The notes under the pieces are model-generated. The model was not told the origin of the DNA. It was given only the letters and a program-made list of their open reading frames with translations, and ran no database searches. Shown in pieces: positions 1 through 5,034 of a stretch of 5,034 bases of DNA. Positions within the stretch are counted from its first letter, which is position 1, and each line of letters starts with the position of its first letter. The translations under genes were made by a program, and so were the position numbers. The stretch spans positions 1 to 5,034 of the forward strand of contig SBBU01000277.1 in NCBI GenBank assembly GCA_005239585.1. The letters are read 5' to 3'. The DNA comes from Planctomycetaceae bacterium. GTDB lineage: Bacteria; Planctomycetota; MHYJ01; SBBU01.

Positions 1-234
1 GGTATTAATTCTCTTCTGGAGGGATATCGATTGCTTGATTATATTGAAAAAATAACAAAAAAAGAGTTACGTAACATTCTTCTCTCGATCGGGCAAAAAC
101 TATCGTCAGTTGAACAGCAGCACCGTTCTTTAAACAGTCAAGTTATTGATCCTCAGTATAGAATTTTTAACGATAATAGATATGAACAGCATTCATTTGT
201 CTGGAAAACTGACACCTCAAAGACTATTACATAA
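1..234 (+). CDS. 3' end of an unrecognised protein (partial)
   Basis: The frame is open from the first base of the window to a TAA at 232-234, giving 77 visible residues. I do not recognise the family. The visible part begins with a probable amphipathic helix (LLEGYRLLDYIEKI) and continues into a polar, Q/S/N-rich segment with possible coiled-coil character (around SIGQKLSSVEQQ). It has no membrane segment and no catalytic motif I can name. The helical pattern runs smoothly across the left part, which favours the C-terminus of a longer upstream gene. A competing start exists: a TTG at 31 sits 7 nt after GGAGGG at 18-23, which would give a 67-residue protein. The stop directly abuts the next gene's GTG, so it is probably in the same transcription unit and belongs to the glycan locus. 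Confidence 0.55.
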   Translation, partial: GINSLLEGYRLLDYIEKITKKELRNILLSIGQKLSSVEQQHRSLNSQVIDPQYRIFNDNRYEQHSFVWKTDTSKTIT

Positions 235-1410
235 GTGAGCATACTACAAATGAGTATGTTGAAAAGCTGGGTAAAAAGGAGAATCAAACAAGTATTTGGC
301 TTGCCAACAGTAAAAAAAGCTGTAAATTATGTACAAATGCAATGCCCGCCAACACCATATGGCATGTCTTATTGGTACGAAGGAAATCTGTGGGAACCTC
401 CTGTTCAAATTGCTATACGTGACCTTTGTAAGCCCGGGGATATAGCATTTGACATCGGTGCAAACTTTGGCGGTCTTACGACAGTAATGTCTCGAATGGT
501 AGGTCCAAAGGGCATAGTATGTGCCTTTGAAGCAAGCCCGCGAATTGTAGATAAAACCCAGTATAACGTAATTGTAAACGGCTGTAGTAATGTTCAAGTT
601 TATAATGAAGCGGTTTATCACACATCTAATGTAAAAATGCCCATTTATCTAGGCGGCCACCTTAACGATCGAATCTACTCAACTGCGGATACTGACAAGC
701 CTGCATTTTATATCCAAACGATAGCCATTGATGATTTCGTAAAAAAAACCGGGTTAACCCCTGATTTTATAAAAATGGACATTGAGGGTGCAGAATTTGA
801 TGCATTAAATGGGATGTTAAATACAATAGAGGCTGCCAAGCCTCATATGATACTAGAAACACAACCAAACGACCCACGTTGCCTAGATCTCCTGCGAGCT
901 AAAGGTTATATATCAATTGACCTAAATTCCTACCGTGAAATCCAAAAATCCGAAGATTACCCTAAAGGTGTTAATATACGCAATAATCTCTATATTCATC
1001 GAAATAAACTCTCGCAAGTTGCTTATAAACCCCCATTCACCTTTATTGAAGTTATAACACTAACACAAGATGATTTTACAGTTAACAACAACTCCACTAC
1101 CACAAAAAATCCAATTAAACTCGAAAAAGGAAGATATTTAATTGACGTGGACTTTGTCGCAGAGGGCACTCAAAATGAGATGATGTGTGGAGTTAAAATA
1201 GCTAATAAGGTTATCTTTAGATATCATGCCTACACGCGAATCTTAGCTGAGAACTATAGAGACTGGATCATTGATCTATCGGACTCGGCAGAAACAAAAA
1301 TATATTTCGACTTTTTGAATAACACTCGGGATGACACTTTTAAAGTCAATGGAGCCAAGATCTCGCGTATTGCGCAGTTTGATTCAATTCAATCACAACT
1401 TTATTTTTAA
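235..1410 (+). CDS. FkbM-family SAM-dependent methyltransferase with C-terminal beta-rich domain
   Basis: Predicted class I SAM methyltransferase of the FkbM family (Methyltransf_21), which usually O-methylates sugars or natural products and is common in glycan loci. Numbered from the GTG at 235, motif I is FDIGANFGG (72-80), the acidic strand-2 motif is AFEASP (97-102), and the FkbM hallmark IKMDIEGAE lies at 179-187, followed by PHMILE (203-208). The methyltransferase fold ends near residue 260. About 125 further residues (266-391) alternate short hydrophobic strands with polar turns and look like an added beta-sandwich domain, making the protein longer than a plain FkbM enzyme. The N-terminus is basic and amphipathic (LKSWVKRRIKQVF) and resembles that of the next gene. 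The start is uncertain: GTG 235 abuts the upstream stop, while ATG 250 (weak AAGTGAG about 10 nt upstream) or ATG 256 would match the neighbour's leader better. The sugar target cannot be read from sequence. Confidence 0.88.
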   Translation: MSILQMSMLKSWVKRRIKQVFGLPTVKKAVNYVQMQCPPTPYGMSYWYEGNLWEPPVQIAIRDLCKPGDIAFDIGANFGGLTTVMSRMVGPKGIVCAFEASPRIVDKTQYNVIVNGCSNVQVYNEAVYHTSNVKMPIYLGGHLNDRIYSTADTDKPAFYIQTIAIDDFVKKTGLTPDFIKMDIEGAEFDALNGMLNTIEAAKPHMILETQPNDPRCLDLLRAKGYISIDLNSYREIQKSEDYPKGVNIRNNLYIHRNKLSQVAYKPPFTFIEVITLTQDDFTVNNNSTTTKNPIKLEKGRYLIDVDFVAEGTQNEMMCGVKIANKVIFRYHAYTRILAENYRDWIIDLSDSAETKIYFDFLNNTRDDTFKVNGAKISRIAQFDSIQSQLYF

Positions 1411-1435
1411 ATGACGCTATAATCCTTACTTTTTT

Positions 1436-1441
1436 AGGGGA
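1436..1441 (+). promoter_or_regulatory. Ribosome binding site of the coiled-coil methyltransferase gene
   Basis: AGGGGA ends 5 nt before the ATG at 1447 and supports that start. It lies in the 36-nt gap after the FkbM stop, just behind a run of six T (1430-1435). Confidence 0.55.
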
Positions 1442-1446
1442 ACAAA

Positions 1447-2523
1447 ATGCTTTATTTTCTTAAGAAATGGCTAAAGTCACGATTAAAAAAGGCCTTTGAA
1501 GTACCCGATAAAAAGGAAATAATGTATTTGAAAGAAACGATCCAAACATGCTCTAATGAAAATCAAAAAAACGCAGAAGAAATAAGGCTTCTAAATAGTA
1601 AAACGCTGACTATAGATCAGGAAAACCAAAAGAATGCAGAAGAAATAAAGCTTCTTAAGAGCAAAACACCAGCCTTAGTTCAGGAAAATAAAAATACACA
1701 AAAATTACATTCCATTGAACATGACCTTCTGATGCCAAAATATATATACCATTCACCCCTTGACTATAACCTTGAGACACATGCTCCTGTCTTCAGCAAA
1801 GAAGTTTATATAGATGGTGAACCTCTTCCATTTCCTCCTCCACACTGCCGTGCCGGATATGCCACTGACGACGTTAAACATTATTTTGAATGGGGAAAAT
1901 ATGACCATGACTTTATCATGGAAATTATTAAGAAACATTATGGAATTAAAGAGAACATATCAATTTTAGACTGGGGTTGTTCATCCGGACGAGTCCTTCG
2001 CCATTTTTACAACGAACACAAGACGCTCAAATGGAAACTTTATGGTATTGATATTCAGGCTTTTTTGGTCGAATGGATGCGTCGCTACTTTCCTCCGGTG
2101 TTCGATGTTAGCAGCGGTTCGACTATTCCGCACCTACCTTACCGCGATGCTTCTTTAGACGTGATTTACGGTATATCTGTCTTCACACATACGAAACACC
2201 TCTGGGACATGTGGCTGTTGGAATTCAGGAGAGTCCTTAAACCCGGAGGTCTTTGTATTCAAACCGTTCAATGCGAAACTGCTTGGAAATTCTATCACGA
2301 TAACCGAAATCTGGAATGGGTAAAAAATGGGCATCCACAAAGTATGCTTGAGAAATCAAACATCGATGAAGATTTCTTCTTCTATGGTGACGCTTTCATC
2401 AGTCAGACATTTTACCGAGAGGAAGTAGTAAAACGTTACTGGGGAAGGTACATGAAGATTGTGGATTTTCTGCCTCCTCCTAAGAATTCTTATCAAAACT
2501 GGATTATCCTCCAGAATTCTTGA
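1447..2523 (+). CDS. Class I SAM methyltransferase with N-terminal amphipathic helix and coiled coil
   Basis: Predicted SAM-dependent methyltransferase (Methyltransf_11/25 type) of a kind common in glycan clusters. Residues 1-17 form a basic amphipathic segment (LKKWLKSRLKKAF), a possible peripheral membrane anchor. Residues about 26-90 are strongly heptad-like and contain a 21-residue tandem repeat (38-58 and 59-79). The catalytic domain follows: a pre-core FPPPH segment (129-133) of a type I recall from related glycan methyltransferases, motif I ILDWGCSSGR (173-182), acidic motif YGIDIQ (199-204), LPYRDASLDVIYG (230-242) and FRRVLKPGG (260-268). The C-terminal segment (WGRYMKIVDFLPPP) also looks typical of the group. 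Two PPP stretches (130-132, 343-345) suggest EF-P helps translation. The ATG start has a fair Shine-Dalgarno. The gene probably shares an operon with the FkbM gene, and O-methylation of a glycan or lipid-linked glycan is the likeliest role. The acceptor is unknown. Confidence 0.85.
   Translation: MLYFLKKWLKSRLKKAFEVPDKKEIMYLKETIQTCSNENQKNAEEIRLLNSKTLTIDQENQKNAEEIKLLKSKTPALVQENKNTQKLHSIEHDLLMPKYIYHSPLDYNLETHAPVFSKEVYIDGEPLPFPPPHCRAGYATDDVKHYFEWGKYDHDFIMEIIKKHYGIKENISILDWGCSSGRVLRHFYNEHKTLKWKLYGIDIQAFLVEWMRRYFPPVFDVSSGSTIPHLPYRDASLDVIYGISVFTHTKHLWDMWLLEFRRVLKPGGLCIQTVQCETAWKFYHDNRNLEWVKNGHPQSMLEKSNIDEDFFFYGDAFISQTFYREEVVKRYWGRYMKIVDFLPPPKNSYQNWIILQNS
1558..1683 (+). repeat. Two-copy 63-bp in-frame tandem repeat encoding a coiled coil
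   Basis: Unit 1 (1558-1620) and unit 2 (1621-1683) align without gaps over 63 bp with 14 differences by my hand count, about 78% identity. At protein level 15 of 21 residues match, both units beginning ENQKNAEEI and ending in Q. A degenerate third start (ENKN) follows at 1684. Each unit is exactly three heptads, so gain or loss of a unit would keep the coiled-coil register and the reading frame. Confidence 0.85.
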
Positions 2524-2630
2524 GTGCGAAAAGGGTGTATAAATACAAATACATAACTTGCAGAAATTAAAACCTAGTAAGCTAATCTAATTCACGCAAA
2601 TCATTTTTAGAGTCCAAATCGTCTATGGCT

Positions 2631-2654
2631 TTATCACATAAATGATGTTATAAT
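2631..2654 (+). promoter_or_regulatory. Possible extended -10 promoter within an imperfect dyad
   Basis: The 129-nt gap after 2523 shows no terminator hairpin. At its right end, TGTTATAAT (2646-2654) is a perfect extended -10 match, but no good -35 is visible at 17 nt spacing (TGGCTT). It overlaps a 9-bp inverted repeat with one mismatch: TTATCACAT (2631-2639) and ATGTTATAA (2645-2653). If this promoter is used, transcription would start near 2660, inside the longest reading of the next gene, and translation would have to begin at the ATG at 2674. AT-rich DNA gives such matches by chance, so confidence is low. Confidence 0.25.
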
Positions 2655-3882
2655 GCTAAAATTTACACAAGATATGAATTGTCGTGTTTGTGACTCTATT
2701 AGACTAGAACCTATAATCGACCTCGGGAAACAACCTTGGTGTAACCATTTCCTGAAAAAAGAAGAGGTCGGAAAAGAACCCCATTACCCACTTCAAGTTG
2801 TCTATTGCCATGATTGCAAGACGGCTCAACTTAATCACACAGTAAAGAAAGAAGTTATGTTTGGAGATCATACCTACCTTTCTGGTATTACTCGTTCTCT
2901 CAGCGAACACTTTAAAACCGTATCAGAGGAAGTAGATAACAGATTTTTCCAAGGTGTAACGATTAAATCAGCGCTTGATATTGGCTCTAATGATGGGACC
3001 CAACTGAAACACTTCAAGGCGTTCGGTTATGACGTTCTAGGTGTTGAATCCTCCAAGAGAACAGCCAGAATTGCAAATGATGCAGGAATCGAGACTCTAA
3101 ATGAGTTTTTCAATCTTGAAGTTGTCAGAAGAATTGGACGAAAGTTCCATGTAATCAATGCCGCCGGTGTCTTTTTTCATCTTGAAGAACTCCACTCTGT
3201 TACCGACGGTATCCGCGAGGCGCTAAGAGATGATGGCGTCTTTGTCGTACAATTCCTTTATATGAAGCGAATCGTGGAAAATCTCGCCTTTGACCAGATT
3301 TATCACGAACATCTCCTCTACTACAATCTTGAAACCATCAGCGTTCTTCTTGAAAGGCACGGTCTCTCTCTTTTCGATGCATATTTATCACCCATACACG
3401 GAGGCTCAATTATCGCCTTTGTTACACACAATGGCAGGCGTCAGCAAAGCGAACGGTTAATAGCCATGCAAAGAGCAGAATCGGACGACAAGGCTAATGA
3501 ATTTACAACATATATAGATTTTTCTGCAAGAATAAAACAGATGAAGAATGAAAATCTAGACTACCTCGATAAAAGCAAAAAACTCGGAAAACGGATGTTT
3601 GGTCTAGGCGCCCCTGCAAAAGGTAACACCCTGCTCAATTATTTTAAGGTCGGTACTCAGTACATTGATTACCTAGTCGAGAAGAATGAGCTCAGGCGCG
3701 GCTTGTATTCCCCTGGGATGCACATTCCAATAGTTATCGAGAAGGAATTAAAAGAGATCCCAGATATCTATTATGTTCTCGCTTGGAACTTTAAAAAGGA
3801 GATCCTTGCGAACAACAAACACCTTTTGAACAAGGGTGTCGAGTTTTATTTCCCTGTAAACCCAAAGGAGGTAAATGTTTGA
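2653..3882 (+). CDS. Nucleotide-sugar C-methyltransferase (TylC3/NovU/TcaB9 type)
   Basis: Predicted SAM-dependent enzyme that adds a methyl to a ring carbon (C-3 in characterised relatives) of a nucleotide 4-keto-6-deoxysugar. All three family parts are present. An N-terminal zinc-binding domain (Methyltransf_13) has Cys10, Cys13, Cys52 and Cys55. A SAM-binding core has motif I ALDIGSNDGT (107-116) and acidic Glu132 in VLGVESS. A C-terminal domain (Methyltransf_14) has GLGAPAKGN (317-325). IYHEH (216-220) matches the catalytic Tyr-His-Glu-His of TcaB9, and Tyr75 in TYLSG probably matches its active-site Tyr76 (residue numbers from memory). The 409-residue length is normal, so the enzyme looks intact. 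The start is uncertain: ATG 2653 gives the longest form, but ATG 2674 (Met8) puts the first Cys at residue 3, also usual for the family, and neither has a Shine-Dalgarno. The gene overlaps the next by 4 nt, so both probably act on one sugar pathway. Confidence 0.88.
   Translation: MLKFTQDMNCRVCDSIRLEPIIDLGKQPWCNHFLKKEEVGKEPHYPLQVVYCHDCKTAQLNHTVKKEVMFGDHTYLSGITRSLSEHFKTVSEEVDNRFFQGVTIKSALDIGSNDGTQLKHFKAFGYDVLGVESSKRTARIANDAGIETLNEFFNLEVVRRIGRKFHVINAAGVFFHLEELHSVTDGIREALRDDGVFVVQFLYMKRIVENLAFDQIYHEHLLYYNLETISVLLERHGLSLFDAYLSPIHGGSIIAFVTHNGRRQQSERLIAMQRAESDDKANEFTTYIDFSARIKQMKNENLDYLDKSKKLGKRMFGLGAPAKGNTLLNYFKVGTQYIDYLVEKNELRRGLYSPGMHIPIVIEKELKEIPDIYYVLAWNFKKEILANNKHLLNKGVEFYFPVNPKEVNV
3865..3871 (+). 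promoter_or_regulatory. Strong ribosome binding site fixing a TTG start
   Basis: AAGGAGG lies inside the end of the C-methyltransferase gene, 7 nt before the TTG at 3879. An ATG at 3875-3877 is closer, but it is out of frame, only 3 nt from the site, and leads to a stop after 21 codons. The site therefore supports TTG as the real start of the epimerase/reductase gene. Confidence 0.85.
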
Positions 3883-4808
3883 AGATTCTTGTTACTGGTT
3901 CCACTGGTTTTCTCGGAAAGGCACTTTGCATGGTGCTTGAGCAGCAGAGACACGAATTGATCAGACTGAATTCAAAGAACTGCGATCTGAGAGTTCAAGG
4001 ATCGTTGGATCGTTTTGGCAGGGAGCACGTAGATCAGATCTTCCATCTGGCTGCATGGACACAGGCAGGAGATTTCTGTCTTTATCACCCTGGTGAACAG
4101 TGGATTATAAATCAACAGATAAACACAAATGTCCTTACATGGTGGCAGAAATATCAGCCTAAAGCCAAATTGATTTGTATGGGCACAAGCTGTGCATACG
4201 ATCCAGCTAAGGAGCTTGTAGAGGAAAATTATATGAATGGGCTCCCGATTGAGAGTCTATTCACGTACGCGATGACAAAGAGGATGCTCTATAGTGGTCT
4301 GCTTGCACTAAACAAACAGTTTAGCCTCAAATACCTTTGTTTAGTTCCATCTACACTCTATGGTCAAGGATATCACAGCGATGAGCGTCAAATGCACTTT
4401 ATCTTTGACCTAATAAGAAAAATTATGATTGGCAAGATATATGGAAAGCCTGTAATATTATGGGGTGATGGAAATCAATCCAGAGAACTTGTCTTCATAG
4501 AGGATTTCGTAAGGATCACGCTCCAGCTAGCAAACAGAGTAGATAACGAGCTTATTAATATAGGCGCCGGAGAGGAACACACTATAAGATATTTTGCAAA
4601 GTTAATCTGTAACAAGGTAGGCTATGATTTCAATATGATTCAATTCGATACTTCTAAATATGTCGGCGCCCGGTCTAAATGCCTTGTAACAAGTAAACTA
4701 AAGAAATATATGCCAGATTTGAAACTGACCCAGTTGGAAACAGGACTTGCAAAGACAATTGATTGGTTCTGGGGCGAAAAGGATAAAATTCTAGCATGTT
4801 CTGAATAA
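3879..4808 (+). CDS. GDP-L-fucose-synthase-like NAD(P)-dependent epimerase/reductase
   Basis: Extended short-chain dehydrogenase/reductase predicted to epimerise and/or reduce a nucleotide 4-keto-6-deoxysugar. The Rossmann motif GSTGFLG (7-13) begins right after the start, which with the strong upstream Shine-Dalgarno fixes the TTG. The active-site pair is Tyr130/Lys134 (YAMTK). GTSCAY (102-107) aligns with the GSSCIY of E. coli GDP-fucose synthase Fcl/WcaG: Cys105 matches its epimerisation Cys109, His173 matches His179, and Arg202 matches a conserved substrate-binding Arg (reference numbers from memory). Thr103 stands where Fcl has catalytic Ser107. The C-terminal pattern (INIGAGEEHTIR; LETGLAKTIDWF) also follows Fcl. 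Length 309 against about 320 is normal. Coupling to the C-methyltransferase suggests the real substrate is a methyl-branched keto sugar, not plain GDP-4-keto-6-deoxymannose, so no gene symbol is given. A reductase without epimerase activity is the main alternative. Confidence 0.85.
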   Translation: MKILVTGSTGFLGKALCMVLEQQRHELIRLNSKNCDLRVQGSLDRFGREHVDQIFHLAAWTQAGDFCLYHPGEQWIINQQINTNVLTWWQKYQPKAKLICMGTSCAYDPAKELVEENYMNGLPIESLFTYAMTKRMLYSGLLALNKQFSLKYLCLVPSTLYGQGYHSDERQMHFIFDLIRKIMIGKIYGKPVILWGDGNQSRELVFIEDFVRITLQLANRVDNELINIGAGEEHTIRYFAKLICNKVGYDFNMIQFDTSKYVGARSKCLVTSKLKKYMPDLKLTQLETGLAKTIDWFWGEKDKILACSE

Positions 4809-5034
4809 ATGAAACCTAAATTTATATTGATTGACCATTCCATTACAGACTTTAGAGGTCATCATTACCACTATGCAATACATGTTCTAAATGCGGCGCA
4901 GAAGGTAGGATATAAGTCTATCCTGATAACCAACAATAGATTTAAGACTATAGAACCCATTCCTTTTGATATTTATCCTCACTATAAATATGATTTCTGG
5001 GGAGTTGCCTCAAAACCAAATTCCTACCATCGAC
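4809..5034 (+). CDS. Probable glycosyltransferase, N-terminal part (cut by window end)
   Basis: An ATG directly follows the stop of the epimerase/reductase (0 nt gap) and the frame stays open to the window edge, giving 75 residues. The start reads as a first Rossmann-like strand (KFILIDHS), then DFRGHHYHYA, a helix (HVLNAAQKVGY) and a second strand (SILITNN). A strand-loop with GHHY and an AA...GY...TN helix-strand resembles the N-terminal half of GT-B-type glycosyltransferases found in exopolysaccharide loci. This comes from family memory and the catalytic half is not visible. No clear Shine-Dalgarno precedes it, so translation may depend on coupling to the gene before. It would plausibly transfer the sugar made by the two preceding genes. 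A different nucleotide-sugar-binding protein is possible. Confidence 0.6.
   Translation, partial: MKPKFILIDHSITDFRGHHYHYAIHVLNAAQKVGYKSILITNNRFKTIEPIPFDIYPHYKYDFWGVASKPNSYHR

Noticed and set aside
273..303. Strong internal AAAGGAG near the start of the FkbM gene with a TTG at 301
   Set aside because: The spacing to the in-frame TTG is about 20 nt, too far, and using it would remove the conserved basic leader.
244..621. 125-codon open frame on the minus strand
   Set aside because: It is antisense to the well-supported FkbM gene, has no recognisable domain and no convincing start signal.
751..760. Perfect 10-bp palindrome GGGTTAACCC
   Set aside because: It lies within the FkbM coding sequence, is short, and shows no repeat or spacing pattern suggesting a binding site.
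1418..1423. TATAAT in the 36-nt gap before the coiled-coil methyltransferase gene
   Set aside because: No -35-like hexamer at proper spacing, and such matches are common in AT-rich DNA; the short gap fits an operon better.
2483..2520. AGAATTCT palindrome occurring twice, 30 bp apart, near the end of the second methyltransferase gene
   Set aside because: Both copies are coding (for parts of KNS and QNS); there is no stem-loop followed by a T run and no sign of a regulatory or mobile element.
2524..2652. Possible terminator or small gene in the 129-nt gap
   Set aside because: No GC-rich hairpin followed by T residues, and no short frame with a ribosome binding site, could be found by eye.

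Overview
The window is a stretch of a bacterial surface-glycan locus (O-antigen, capsule or exopolysaccharide type). All genes are on the + strand and tightly packed. The DNA is fairly AT-rich, starts include GTG and TTG candidates, and one Shine-Dalgarno site is essentially perfect, so a bacterium is the natural reading. Nothing in the window fixes the phylum. No tRNA, rRNA, insertion sequence, CRISPR array or convincing rho-independent terminator was seen.

Layout: (1) the 3' end of an unrecognised gene (1-234); (2) an FkbM-family methyltransferase with an extra C-terminal beta-rich domain (235-1410), abutting the previous stop; (3) after 36 nt, a second class I SAM methyltransferase with a basic amphipathic N-terminus and a 21-residue coiled-coil repeat (1447-2523); (4) after a 129-nt gap with a possible promoter/dyad, a zinc-binding sugar C-methyltransferase of the TylC3/TcaB9 type (2653-3882); (5) overlapping it by 4 nt, a GDP-L-fucose-synthase-like epimerase/reductase with a TTG start (3879-4808); (6) immediately after its stop, the first 75 codons of a probable glycosyltransferase (4809 to the edge).

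Genes 4 and 5 look like a translationally coupled pair. The first would add a branch methyl group to a nucleotide 4-keto-6-deoxysugar, and the second would epimerise and reduce the product. The predicted result is a C-methyl-branched 6-deoxyhexose, which a glycosyltransferase such as gene 6 could transfer. Genes 2 and 3 more likely O-methylate the glycan or its precursors. Both start with a similar short basic amphipathic segment, as if docked to the same membrane site.

The most interesting idea is that gene 3, with a possible membrane-binding helix, a duplicated coiled-coil spacer and a methyltransferase head, resembles an inverted version of the WbdD chain-terminator/ruler. This is inference and would need structure prediction and homologue comparison.
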